Origin: Brachypterus glaber | Lineage: Eukaryota; Arthropoda; Insecta; Coleoptera; Kateretidae | DNA: 64,000 bases | Direction: 5' to 3' | Assembly (NCBI GenBank): GCA_958510825.1 | Contig: OY294054.1 | Coordinates: 13,019,037-13,083,036 of the forward strand | Part shown: positions 44,845-55,981 of the stretch, in pieces | Layout of the letters: each line of letters opens with the position of its first letter | Position numbering within the stretch: position 1 is the stretch's first letter | Notes under the pieces: generated by a model | Databases searched by the model: none | Seen by the model: only the letters and a program-made list of their open reading frames with translations | What the model was told of the DNA's origin: nothing | Program-made: the position numbers and the translations under genes

Positions 44845-45310
44845 GATTTCGAGATTTTTTGTCTTGTCTCGATTTCGAGAAAAAATCAAGATAATAGTGT
44901 AATTAAAAAAAAAACAGACAAGACGAGAGTTACGTCGTCGAGAGTAGAGACTCTTGATCAAGATTCGAGATATATTGACTCTTGATTAAATTTACATTCT
45001 CTTCATTTTCCTACCTTAAAATTTTGGGCACCTATGTTATCTACTTTCAAGTCATGGAAACAAAGAATCATTGTCAATAATAAAAACTTGTCCAGTCTAT
45101 TGTGAGATTGTTTTGACGCTTGATAATAAGCTCAACCAACCCTGAGAGACAAGACAAGGAGTTACTCGTCGAGACTTTCGCTAGACAAGAAAGTTGATTG
45201 TCGAGAAATGGCCAAGACAGGATCAACCTATTTTTTGTCTTGAAAATCGATACTTTCGAGAATCAAGAGAAGTCCCATTTCTCGACCCTCGTGAAACCCT
45301 ACTCTGTATG
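44845..45310 (+). mobile_element. TCTCG element copy 6 (best uninterrupted copy)
   Basis: From GATTTCGAGATTTTTTGTC through AGACAAGACGAGAGTTACG, CTCTTGATCAAGATTCGAG, AAACTTGTCCAGTC, CAACCAACCCTGAGAGAC, GAAATGGCCAAGACAGG and the end CTCGTGAAACCCTAC. It serves as the unfilled reference for the insertions in copies 1, 3 and 4. Confidence 0.7.
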
Positions 45311-45560
45311 TTTGTTTATTTAACTGTCTGTCTGTCGATAGGTCTGTCTGTCTGGGATTTTTTTTTCGTACAATAACTTAAGAACGCTTTGACTAAAGAT
45401 TTTTTTTCGTATAAAATTATGAGGTCACGCCGAAACTAACTAAAGACTTTAATTTTTTACCACTGGTTTATTACCAATATTTATTTTAAAATCGGGGTGG
45501 GGTAAGGGGGTATAAAAGAGTAAAAATATTTTTTTTGAACACCTTTTTCTCTATATAAAA
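45311..45560 (+). repeat. GACAGACC-bearing repeat, copy 8
   Basis: AACTGTCTGTCTGTCGATAG, ACAATAACTTAAGAACGC and ATCGGGGTGGGGTAAGGGG in family order. Confidence 0.65.
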
Positions 45561-46332
45561 TTTTGAGGTCATCATTGCCAATATAGAAAGACTGATAATG
45601 TATATAGCTAAATTTTTGAATTTAAATATCTCGGCCCAGAGCACCAAATTGTAAGTGTGAGACACTGCTTTGAAAAAAATGTCTTTTATAGTTTTACTAT
45701 GTACCTTACAAAAAGGATGTAAGCTCCCGACTGATATTTTAACAATATGTTTTAGACTGGGGGTAGAGGGCTGAAACCGTTACGACTGAAACCGTTACGA
45801 AAAAGTGTCCCAAAATTATGTGACGCTTACCTTATCAACAAAGCTCTCGACTGGGATCATTGTTGTGATCCAAAATTATGTGACGATCCCAGCCGAGAAC
45901 TTTAAATTTATGTGACGCTTACGGTATTAAGAAATATGCAAGTAAAGTGTCTCGTAACTGGAGGCTTAAAACATATTAATGTTATCACAGTTTTGCTTTA
46001 CTTGTACAGTAGAACGTATTTTTTATATATTTTATCTTATTATCAGGTTTGTCTTTAGAATCTAAAGATCGGATGTTTGTAATTTGTAAAATATACCGAG
46101 CCGGGTGATTTTTATTAGTAGTCAAAAGGTGCCAGGAATGTGAGTAATAAATATAAAAAGCACGCGAAAGTATTTGCCCCAGTAGAGAGTAAGGAAGGTA
46201 GTGAAAATCTCATTAAATTTTTGCATGGAAAATCGTATTCAACTAAAGTCGTTCGCTTCGTATTTTGTGAGATGGTGTGAGAAGAATAAAAATGAAAAAG
46301 TCGCGAAGATGGTTCGCATTTCGTAGAACACT
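45561..46332. other. Unassigned DNA with small inverted repeats
   Basis: CTCTCGACTGGGATCATTG and GATCCCAGCCGAGAAC (about 45844-45900) can pair. ATTATGTGACGCTTACC-like strings occur three times between 45815 and 45930. CTGAAACCGTTACGA is tandemly doubled at about 45770. No gene upstream of the reverse transcriptase remnant. Confidence 0.5.
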
Positions 46333-47360
46333 CTTTACAGTAAATAATATATATCGACAAATAAGTTTAACTACCATTGAAGTCAAAATAATGGAAAAAG
46401 TTATTGCTGATACAATGATTTCGTTCCTGATGGATAATCACATCTTACCAAAACAGGAACATGGGTTTTTGCCCGGAAGATCAACAACCATCAACCTTCT
46501 ACAGTGCCTTAACGATTGAACTCGACTATTAGATAAAAACATTCCGATCAATGTAATATACCTGGACTTCACTAAAGCATTCGATAAAGTTCCTCGCAAG
46601 CGGCTTATAAAGAAACTAAAAAAATACGGAATTCGAGGACCGCTTTTAAAATGGATAGCTGATTTCTTAAGCAATCGTTTCTTTAAAGTTAAAGTTGGTA
46701 ATTCACATTCAAGTCAATATCCTGTACTAAGTGGTGTACCCCAAGGTTCTGTTTTGGGGCCATTACTATTTCTCATTTACACGGCTGATTTGCCAGCTTT
46801 GCTTCAATCCTCTATGTATGCCGATGATACGAAATTTGATGGAAATCCTCTTTTAGAACATGGTCGACTACAAAAAGATTTGGAAACTGTTTCCAAATGG
46901 GTCTCAGATTGATTAATCCCCTTAAATGAGTCCAAGTGTTAAGTTCTACATATAGGAAAAATAATCCTTGGCTTAAATATGTGCTAAATAATATGAACCT
47001 AAATAAAGTGAATAAACATTGGACTTAGGTGTAATTATAACAAAGGACCTAACTTGGTCGGAACATATTACAAACATCTGCAACAGTGCTAAGAAAAAAT
47101 TGTTTCTCTTTAAAAAAGTGTTTGCTAAACCCTCAAACGAAACTGCTCTGTGCCTTTATAAAACCTATGTGCGGCCAAACAGAATATTGTGGTGCAGTGT
47201 GGTTTCCAGTTCTTTAGAGGGACAAGGATCAAATATAGGCAGTTCAAAGAAGTGCAACTCGGCTACCGTACGGAAGGGCTCGACCACCGTATGAAAATTG
47301 TCTTCAGATTTGGAATATAAACTCGCAAATGGCGATTTCTCCCGTTAGATTAGACAGGGA
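46333..47360 (+). pseudogene. CR1-like reverse transcriptase remnant
   Basis: Conceptual reading gives NNIYRQISLT, IYLDFTKAFDKVP, GIRGPLLKWIADFLSN, SGVPQGSVLGPLLFLIY and MYADDTKF, the fingers and palm blocks of a non-LTR reverse transcriptase; the catalytic YADD is intact at 46817-46828. Wording of these blocks fits the CR1/Jockey superfamily. Two expected tryptophans are TGA stops (near 46517 and 46910), a further TAA follows near 46940, and the frame changes between there and 47019, where DLGVIITKDLTWSEHI resumes the thumb region. It then decays after about 47290. No endonuclease was found upstream, so it is 5'-truncated and dead. Confidence 0.88.
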
Positions 47361-47407
47361 CAAAAGTTCTACCCAAAAAGGATAGAAGACATATATACAC
47401 TCCCACT

Positions 47408-47678
47408 TCCACCCAACCAAACAAATTCTGTATTTGTTCTTTGTCGAACAAATACAATATTTACTTGGCCGAACGAAAAGAGTAACTATATTATTTTTAT
47501 TACAGAAATTACTAGCGCCATCTAAATTTTAGTAGAATTATCTTATTCTACAGATTCACATTAGCTATGTTCGTTCGTGCCGTTCAGTGCTACACTTTCC
47601 GGTCAACCAAATAAATACTGTATTTGTTGTATGAAAAAAAAATACAGTATTTATTTGGTTGGCTGGAAAGTGTAGCAC
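47408..47678. repeat. Pair of related hairpins
   Basis: The first (about 47410-47476) pairs ACCAAACAAATTCTGTATTT with its diverged complement. The second (47587-47678) has ~40-bp arms beginning GTGCTACACTTTCC with only about two mismatches. Both contain CAACCAAATAAATACTGTAT-like sequence, so they are copies of one palindrome, or the two ends of one element. Confidence 0.75.
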
Positions 47679-48066
47679 AAATGAGATAGAGATAGGGTAG
47701 ACGTCTTTTGTTTCATAATTCTAGTTGTAGAGAGCTCCATTGACAGACTGGCTCGAGGTGATCACAACTTACCGTATTTTGCATGATACTTTTACCACCG
47801 ATCTCAGTAACCTCTTTGATATTAATGTTTAATTAATTAAAATTTGCGTGGCCATAATCTAGTTATGCGAGCCTCTGGCTAGGCCTTAACTTAACGTTGG
47901 CAATATTCTTACCTACGTTATGTTCTGTGAATAAAGCGCTCAAAAAATTACATAATTTATCATGTAAAAATACATATTTAAAACTTAAAAATAGAGTAAC
48001 AAGTTATGTAAAGAAACATAATATATTATGTAAATTTTAAAAATATAGCAATATAAAATTTTACAT
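47679..48066. other. Unassigned DNA with a MITE end
   Basis: TTATGCGAGCCTCTGGCTAG and GCCTTA at about 47868-47889 match the end of the 151-bp MITE; the rest of that element is missing. Confidence 0.55.
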
Positions 48067-48613
48067 GAGTGGACCTTATATATTTTTTTATTAATTTAAA
48101 ATTGTTATTTAGGTGTAACCTGAAAATTCTGAAAATATGAGAGTAATCAAACTTCTCTAAGGGTCCTAATTAGGCCCTAAAATTCGTAAATTACCAATAA
48201 ATCAAATAAATATATTTGAAAATTTTCTGTAATTTTGTATAATTGGGCTTAAAACCTTATTTTTTCCTTTTAAGCATAAAAAATTATGTGCCAAATTTCA
48301 AAATGATCAAATGATTCTAACCCGTGCCGAAAATCCGCCAAAGTTGCCCCTAACACTAAAATTTACGAATTTCTACCATAAATTTAAAACGACCTAAGCT
48401 CCTAAATAAGCCACTTTGATGAGCCCTTATTTGGATTTTCGGCACGGGTTATAATCTTTTGATCATTTTGAAATTTGCACATAATTTTGTATGCTCAAAA
48501 GGAAAAAAAATAAATTTCAAGGCCTTTGTTTTATCACTCTCATATTTTCAGAATTGTTTAGTTACACCTAAATGAAAATTTTAAGATAATAAAAACATAT
48601 AAGGTCCACCCTA
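48067..48613. mobile_element. 547-bp long-palindrome element
   Basis: Arms of about 250 bp start GGACCTTATATATTTTTTTA and end ACATATAAGGTCC. They pair through TTAGGTGTAAC, TCTGAAAATATGAGAGT, TTCAAAATGATCAAA and AACCCGTGCCGAAAATCC. Only about 70 bp in the middle is unpaired. Non-coding. Confidence 0.8.
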
Positions 48614-48808
48614 GTGTACTACTCTTCTCGCTGTGAAGAGTATAAATAGAATGAATGAAGATAGGGTCATATAATTAGAACACGCGTGTGGAAATACTTC
48701 TTTTATTGCAATGTCATGACCAAATTTCATTTACCACAATGTCTTTATTACTTATTATCCACGAATATTTGAATAAAATCTCGAAAAAAAAAATCCACAC
48801 ACACAGAG

Positions 48809-49170
48809 AAATGATTTTCAGTTTTTCTATTTTCGATTTATTTTTTATTTTCGTTGTTTTAAAAATGGTTTTTACTCCCTTTAACAATACTGTAAAAAGT
48901 AATCTGAATATTCAGTTACAAATTAATAGAAAATCGAAAGTAATTATCCTATATCTACATTTGTAGCTTAATTTTTGTACTTTAATATTTTAGAACAAGC
49001 ATGAAATGTTTATGTTTTTAACAAAAATGTAAGTTCAATTGTATATAATAATATTTGTAACTGAATATTCAGTTTACTTTTTACAGTATTGTCAAAGGAG
49101 GTAAAAACTATTTTCAAAACAACAAAAATAAAAAATAAATCGAAAATAGAAAAACTGAAAAAGGAAAATT
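48809..49170. mobile_element. Palindrome split at its centre by a MITE
   Basis: Outer arms 48809-48889 and 49087-49170 are about 90% inverse complements (TCAGTTTTTCTATTTTCG at the outside). Joined without the 197-bp MITE they would meet at CAATATTG, a perfect dyad whose central two bases are TA. Confidence 0.75.
48890..49086. mobile_element. CTGTAAAAAGTAATC MITE, short copy
   Basis: 197 bp, ends CTGTAAAAAGTAATCTGA and complement, TA-flanked (48888-48889 and 49087-49088). It keeps ATTCAGTTACAAAT at both ends but lacks the central inverted pair of the long copies. Confidence 0.8.
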
Positions 49171-49475
49171 ATTTTTTAATATTAGGAACCATCTCTCGCT
49201 ATTTTTATTTTTTTTTACTTGACCCCTCGTTAGACTTCGTCACGCTAGCCAATACTGTAAGAACGTGCCGCTGTGAATGAGGACCCCTTTAAATTTTAAA
49301 TATCAACCAATTTTAGTGTGATGTCACGTTTCGTCTGATACCTGCTTTTAATTTAGGAGAAATAGAATAAATTTTATTTAATTTATTAAGGATATGGCAA
49401 AGAAAGCAGTACTTACAGTACTGTGCTAAAATATGGGTTGATTCAGAAGGGGGGCCTAACATTTAAGGGGTAAGG
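49171..49475. other. Unassigned DNA
   Basis: Nothing recognised. Confidence 0.4.
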
Positions 49476-49620
49476 GTATGTTCAAGTAATACCTAACGCA
49501 CTTTTTAAAGAATTTTTAACCCCTCCCCTTATAACGCACTTTTCCTAAATTTTTCTATACCATAAATATTGACGTATCGCTCGTGCTAACCCCCTCCCCA
49601 GGTGCGTTGTGAAACATAAA
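49476..49620 (+). repeat. Repeat with AACGCACTTTT boxes (partner at 44.1 kb)
   Basis: TTCAAGTAATACCTAACGC, CCCCTCCCCTTATAACGC and GCTAACCCCCTCCCC in the inverse order of 44095-44250. TTCAAGTAATAC also resembles the terminus of the 50825 MITE. Confidence 0.65.
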
Positions 49621-50550
49621 AGATTACGAGAAAAGTAGTTTTGAAAATGACCCCTAAGAAAGCTACAGGTACTTTTTATTTAAATGTTTATTTGTTCTGT
49701 TTGTTTTTGCTTTTATCTGCTAATATGTTGACTTTAACTCAGTTGGAAGCTGGTATCGCATGAAATCAGGCCAATTTTAGCACGATTCATCTAAAAAACA
49801 CTTTAAACTTTTCCGTAAAACTTTTTATAAAAATAGGAGCGGGAGCTACCACCTTTTAAAGATAGCTCTTTTGAAAGGCACTCAGGAATTTTCCAGATTT
49901 TTTTATAGATTGTAGGTTCAAGCCCTAAAATTTTGAATGTTATTTCTGAGTTACCCTGTGTAAATTAAATAATAGCAAAATTTAAAAAATATATATCAAA
50001 CATTTATTTTTTCTATTTTTATGTTTTTTTTTTTTATTTTGACAGCCACTTACAGTAATCTAAAATTTTAATTACATTTTGGTTTATTAACATTTATCAA
50101 TATTAATTGCGTAATTCGTTTAGGCCTAAATTGAACCTCAATGGTTCAGACTGTGTGGTCTGAATTTATAGGTCATTTTAATTCTATACCAATTTGAATC
50201 TGTTACCAATATACAGGGTGATAAATTATAATTATCACTGATAATATAAGACTTAGAAAAAGAAATAAAGAAAAAAGTTATTAAAAGTTATTAAAGTTAG
50301 AAATAAAAACATAAAAAAAGTCAAACAAAATACATATTTAAATAAATATCTTTCCCAATTAATATATTTGAAAGAAAAATCTTGGCATTGGGGGTAAATT
50401 TAATTTACCCCCTTTCAAAAAAATATGATTTTAATTTTTATTTGATGACTCGGGGCCATATATTAACGATTTCCGCTAACTTTAAATATTTTTCATATCT
50501 CGCTTCTTTTTTTCTTACGATGGCCTAGACACCTTAAGTTTTAGAAAACA
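49621..50550. other. Unassigned AT-rich DNA
   Basis: ATACAGGGTGATAAATTA at about 50212 and GTTACCCTGTGTA at about 49952 resemble ACAGGGTGT-type termini facing apart. No element could be delimited. Confidence 0.45.
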
Positions 50551-52309
50551 CTTGGTTGACTAAAACTAAAATGTAAAAATTTTAACCCTTGTTCCAGTTC
50601 TTATCGGATTTCTTACTACCCCCATTTCCCTACAATGTTTTGCAATCATAATAATACAAACAAAAGGATAAAAAAACACATAAAAGTTTTTTTTTATAAT
50701 TTTGCTTGAAAGGCAAAGTTAACTTGTAAAATTATAAGTTAACTTTGCTAACCTTTTCATGTTGGAGAGTAAAACCCCATAAATATTATATTAAATATTT
50801 AATCTCACGCAGTTATTGTCTTTGGGAACGTTCAAGTATTACGTAACGCTCCTAGGGGGGGCATTTTGGAGTGTTACGCCCATGTTAATGGTGTAGGAAA
50901 ATAGCGTTACAGGGGGGGGGTACTTGAACGTTTCCTTTGTAAAAAATGTGAAAATGAGCGTTGTTGAAAAGAAGAAAATAATTCTAAATGACGAATGCTC
51001 TTTTCCGATCAATAGTAATTTTCTCATAGATGATTGGGTACAGTAATAAAATCTTATTTTGATAATAGTATGCAGTACGTAAAAGAAAAAAATTATGATT
51101 ATTTAATTTAATTATTCTTGGTTGACTAAAACTAAAATGTAATAATATTAACCCTGTTTCCAGTTCTTGTCAGATTTCTCACTACACCCCTTTCCGTTCA
51201 ATATTTTACAGTAATAATATTACAAGTAAAAAATAAAACATTTTTACAAGTTAACTTTGTTGATCTTTTCATATTGTAGACTAAAACTCTATAAATAATA
51301 TATTGAATATTTAATCTCACGGAGTTACTTAGTAAAAAATGTGAAAATGAGCTTTGTTGAAAATAAAGAAAATAATTCGTAAATGACGAATGCTATTTCC
51401 CGATCAATAGTAATTTTCTCATAGATGATTGGGTACAGGAATAAAATCTTATTTTGATAATAGTATGCATTAAGTAGAAGAAAAAAATTATGATTATTTA
51501 ATTTAATTTTTGGTTGACTAAAACTAAAATGTAATAATATTAACCCTGTTTCCAGTTCTTGTCAGGTTTCTCACTACACCCCTTTCCGTTCAATATTTTA
51601 CAGTAATAATATTACAAGTAAAAAATAAAACATTTTTACAAGTTAACTTTGTTGATCTTTTCATATCCTAGACTAAAACTCTATAAATAATATATTGAAT
51701 ATTTAATATCACCGAGTTACTTAGTAAAAAATGTGAAAATGAGCTTTGTTGAAAATAAAGAACATAATTCTTAAATGACGACTGCTATTTCCCGATCAAT
51801 AGTAATTTTCTCATAGATGATTGGGCATAGGAATAAAATCTTATTTTGATAATAGTATGCAGTAGGTAGAAAAAAATTATGATTATTTAATTTATTTCTT
51901 GGTTGACTAAAACTAAAATGTAATAATTTTAACCCTCCTTCCAGTTCTTGTCAGGTTTCTCACTACACCCCTTTCCGTTCAATATTTTACAGTAATAATA
52001 TTAGAAGTAAACTAATAAAACATTTTTACAAGTTAACTTTGCTGGCCTTTTCATATCCTAGACTAAAACCCTATAAATTATATATTGAATATTTAATCTC
52101 ACGGAGTTACTGTCTTAGTAAAAAATGTGAAAATGAGCTTTGTTGAAAATAAAGAAAATAATTCGTAAATGACGAATGCTATTTCCCGATCAATAGTAAT
52201 TTTCTCATAGATGATTGGGCACAGGAATAAAATCTTATTTTGATAATAGTATGCAGTAGGTAGAAGAAAAAAATGATGATTATTCAATTGAATTCTTGGT
52301 TGACTAAAA
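50551..52309. repeat. ~391-bp tandem array, four units and part
   Basis: Units begin CTTGGTTGACTAAAACTA at 50551, 51117, about 51508, 51898 and 52295 (partial). Shared landmarks per unit are CCAGTTCTTGTCAG, TTCAATATTTTACAG, AAGTTAACTTTG, AATATTTAATCTCAC and CGATCAATAGTAATTTTC. The first unit is longer because it contains a MITE and some extra sequence, and it is the most diverged. Units 2 to 4 are very similar, so the array expanded more recently than the first unit diverged. No coding potential. Confidence 0.9.
50825..50934. mobile_element. 110-bp MITE with AACGTTCAAGTA ends
   Basis: GGAACGTTCAAGTATTACG and its inverse (GTACTTGAACGTTTC), flanked by CTTTG on both sides (50820-50824 and 50935-50939). 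The unfilled array units read CTTAG once at this place. Runs of eight to nine G lie inside. Non-coding. Confidence 0.8.
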
Positions 52310-53570
52310 CTACTTGCCGACTGAAAGTCAATTTAATTTATGGCTCCAAATTATATGGTCCGGCCATGTAATGGTTGACAGAGAAGACCATGCGATGGAT
52401 GGTAAAGTAGCGGTATCAGAGTTGATTATATAGCGGCATATTCACCATGCCGATGGAGGTGTATGAGTTTCAGCTGGTGTCAACTGAAGAGTATTCTAAA
52501 ACCGATTACGATAAACCTAATTTCCATATCGCATTCGTAATTGAAACTGACAGCTCAAGACAGTCCCATTACGGGACTCATTATGGAAGTCCCAGAGCTA
52601 TTAGAGACAAGCCATCCAACAAAAACTTCAAAAATCTTTTGCTAAAAAAATTAAAAACGGCAAATTTATTCACTTGGTTTGGACTTTGTATTGAAAGTTC
52701 AGAAGCTGGCAAAGGGTATTGTATTTGGGGCTAAATCGCCTGCAACTATAAGATTTTACCTGCTTATAGATACATAAAAAATAAATACTTAGCCAAAATT
52801 TCAGCCCTTTTTAAATCCCGGAACATACTTTAATTAATTATTTTAATTAAGAATTTTGACATATGTCAATACATGCTTTGGCAACATTGTTCAAATGTGA
52901 AGTCTCATGTCATGTCAAAATAAAAATAACTTTTGAATGGTGCATTGTTGTCATGTTTACAATTTAATTTTAATTTTTAATAATAAAAAAATAAACTTAG
53001 TTAACGGTTTTTCATCATTTATTTTCATTAATTTTCACTTTTTTAAACAAAAACATATTGCTCTTATTTAGTCCAAAACTCGCCTTTAAAGCGATATCAT
53101 TCTTTACCCCTCACATTAAAAATAAAGTTTATTTTTTAATTTTTTCCATAGAAAATAAAACAGTGAAAAAAGTGCGATTTTTTTTAATTTTTTTGTCGTA
53201 ATTTTCATTTAAAATTAGTTTAAAAGAAAGTTACGTTTTCATGAAACTAATCATTTATGTAACAAAAATTGTTTGAAATTTTGGCAAAAATTTCCATTTC
53301 CAACACTATTTTAACTTAAAAAAAAATCGTTTAAAAAAAACATAAAAGGTGGGGTAATTAGAAAACTTTATAAGCTTTAAAATAATGCGTTACACGACAC
53401 ACTTTCATTAAAAGTATCCCTCACGCCCCTCCGCCTACTTTTTAAAAGCTAAAAATATTAAATATATTCCAAAAGATAGTTGAAGTTGTCTTCTTGTTCC
53501 AAATTTGAAGTTTTTATCTCAACTTGGTCAAAAGTTTAGAGGGGGGCTGGCTTTTGAATCCCGCTATATA
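52106..53570. repeat. 1,465-bp tandem duplication, unit 1
   Basis: Begins GTTACTGTCTTAGTAAAA within the 391-bp array and ends CCCGCTATATA. Every stretch I compared with unit 2 is identical, including the long open frame. It includes a 52427-53570 segment whose ends are TATATAGCGG and CCGCTATATA, possibly a mobile element. Confidence 0.9.
52447..52734 (+). CDS. Unrecognised 95-codon open frame (unit 1)
   Basis: An open frame from ATG to TAA encoding a polar, charged peptide (MPMEVYEFQLVS... ending YCIWG) with a balanced amino-acid composition, unlike the low-complexity frames elsewhere in the window. I recognise no domain, signal peptide or membrane segment. It lies just inside the left TATATAGCGG terminus. 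It may be a decayed piece of a transposon protein or chance. There is no visible promoter or splice context. It is duplicated intact in unit 2. Confidence 0.2.
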   Translation: MPMEVYEFQLVSTEEYSKTDYDKPNFHIAFVIETDSSRQSHYGTHYGSPRAIRDKPSNKNFKNLLLKKLKTANLFTWFGLCIESSEAGKGYCIWG

Positions 53571-55035
53571 GTTACTGTCTTAGTAAAAAATGTGAAAATG
53601 AGCTTTGTTGAAAATAAAGAAAATAATTCGTAAATGACGAATGCTATTTCCCGATCAATAGTAATTTTCTCATAGATGATTGGGCACAGGAATAAAATCT
53701 TATTTTGATAATAGTATGCAGTAGGTAGAAGAAAAAAATGATGATTATTCAATTGAATTCTTGGTTGACTAAAACTACTTGCCGACTGAAAGTCAATTTA
53801 ATTTATGGCTCCAAATTATATGGTCCGGCCATGTAATGGTTGACAGAGAAGACCATGCGATGGATGGTAAAGTAGCGGTATCAGAGTTGATTATATAGCG
53901 GCATATTCACCATGCCGATGGAGGTGTATGAGTTTCAGCTGGTGTCAACTGAAGAGTATTCTAAAACCGATTACGATAAACCTAATTTCCATATCGCATT
54001 CGTAATTGAAACTGACAGCTCAAGACAGTCCCATTACGGGACTCATTATGGAAGTCCCAGAGCTATTAGAGACAAGCCATCCAACAAAAACTTCAAAAAT
54101 CTTTTGCTAAAAAAATTAAAAACGGCAAATTTATTCACTTGGTTTGGACTTTGTATTGAAAGTTCAGAAGCTGGCAAAGGGTATTGTATTTGGGGCTAAA
54201 TCGCCTGCAACTATAAGATTTTACCTGCTTATAGATACATAAAAAATAAATACTTAGCCAAAATTTCAGCCCTTTTTAAATCCCGGAACATACTTTAATT
54301 AATTATTTTAATTAAGAATTTTGACATATGTCAATACATGCTTTGGCAACATTGTTCAAATGTGAAGTCTCATGTCATGTCAAAATAAAAATAACTTTTG
54401 AATGGTGCATTGTTGTCATGTTTACAATTTAATTTTAATTTTTAATAATAAAAAAATAAACTTAGTTAACGGTTTTTCATCATTTATTTTCATTAATTTT
54501 CACTTTTTTAAACAAAAACATATTGCTCTTATTTAGTCCAAAACTCGCCTTTAAAGCGATATCATTCTTTACCCCTCACATTAAAAATAAAGTTTATTTT
54601 TTAATTTTTTCCATAGAAAATAAAACAGTGAAAAAAGTGCGATTTTTTTTAATTTTTTTGTCGTAATTTTCATTTAAAATTAGTTTAAAAGAAAGTTACG
54701 TTTTCATGAAACTAATCATTTATGTAACAAAAATTGTTTGAAATTTTGGCAAAAATTTCCATTTCCAACACTATTTTAACTTAAAAAAAAATCGTTTAAA
54801 AAAAACATAAAAGGTGGGGTAATTAGAAAACTTTATAAGCTTTAAAATAATGCGTTACACGACACACTTTCATTAAAAGTATCCCTCACGCCCCTCCGCC
54901 TACTTTTTAAAAGCTAAAAATATTAAATATATTCCAAAAGATAGTTGAAGTTGTCTTCTTGTTCCAAATTTGAAGTTTTTATCTCAACTTGGTCAAAAGT
55001 TTAGAGGGGGGCTGGCTTTTGAATCCCGCTATATA
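53571..55035. repeat. 1,465-bp tandem duplication, unit 2
   Basis: Starts GTTACTGTCTTAGTAAAA directly after CTATATA of unit 1 and ends CCCGCTATATA, after which the sequence (GTCATGGTCAC) is new. The only shared bases at the junctions are AGT, consistent with end joining or a short-homology replication slip, or with an assembly collapse error. Confidence 0.9.
53912..54199 (+). CDS. Unrecognised 95-codon open frame (unit 2)
   Basis: Identical translation to the frame at 52447-52734. Conservation here only reflects the recency of the duplication and is no evidence of selection. Confidence 0.2.
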   Translation: MPMEVYEFQLVSTEEYSKTDYDKPNFHIAFVIETDSSRQSHYGTHYGSPRAIRDKPSNKNFKNLLLKKLKTANLFTWFGLCIESSEAGKGYCIWG

Positions 55036-55510
55036 GTCATGGTCACTTACAAAATGTAGACTAAGCTTTTGATGCCTCATTGCTCAATACGTTTAATTAG
55101 ACTCTAAAGGGGAACAAAATTATGCATTCAAGTTGTTGGCTTCTTTCAGTGTTGTTTCCAAAAAAGTCAGAACACCTTATAAATATTAACTAAAAACTCA
55201 TAACAGTGTAATAATGATTTTCCCCAAAAATCCATCATACTTGAAACAGCGATATGGGTTAAAAATTTATGTATGCGTGTAGTTATGTTTATTTAAGAGG
55301 TAATAAATCCAAAAACTATTGACACGCTATAAATCTATTTTAAAGTCATTGTGTTATATATTTGTGGGGTTAGAAAAAAAGTGTTCGAGTATAAAAATGA
55401 TTGCTTGTCAGGTTTAAGATGTCCTAACACCCCTAAACAGGAATGCAATGCAAGCATATGTATATCAGTGCCAATTCAAACGCTTAAAAAATAAGAACGA
55501 AACAAAGCAC
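55036..55510. other. Unassigned AT-rich DNA
   Basis: Nothing recognised. Confidence 0.4.
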
Positions 55511-55665
55511 ACACACTGAAAAATAGTATATTGCTTTACTAAGTGGAAAAGTGAAGCTTTTTTTTACTAGTAGAATTTACGGATGACGCGAAGCAGAGTC
55601 CGGAAACTACAGACGAGTAAAAAAAGCACTTTTCCTCTGAGTGAAACAACTATTTTTTCTTCAAG
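55511..55665. mobile_element. Palindromic MITE, copy 2 (partner at 17.2 kb)
   Basis: TTTACTAAGTGGAAAAGTG and CACTTTTCCTCTGAGTG flank TTTTTTTTACTAGTAG / ACGAGTAAAAAAAGC. It has an extra G+C-rich GACGCGAAGCAGAGTCCGG in the loop that the 17.2-kb copy lacks. Confidence 0.7.
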
Positions 55666-55720
55666 CATCCTATATATATATATTTTTAAATAACCTTCCT
55701 TAGCTCATTTTAAATTTTTT

Positions 55721-55981
55721 TGTTTGTTTGTTTGTTTAACCTCGTACTATTCTACTTAATTAAGCATCCCCTAAGTCCAGGACTTGTGTGGGCTAGTAGT
55801 AGAGGGAACCACCGGCTTATACTGACTTTCGAACCAGTTTCTAGGTAGTGTCCGTTTCACTTATCGCCTTCGACAAATTTCAATTATTTTAACTGAAAAA
55901 GGCAAATCGGCGCCAGTGAGAATCGAACTCACGATAGTAGACTTGCTATGCATACGCGCTAGCCACTACGCTATGCCTCCC
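55721..55981 (-). mobile_element. tRNA-derived SINE, copy D
   Basis: Same head, B-box and body as copy A; tail visible as TGTTTGTTTGTTTGTTTAA. AATTTT occurs just outside both ends and may be the target duplication. A small gap in the TTAATTAA part of the body distinguishes it. Confidence 0.85.
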
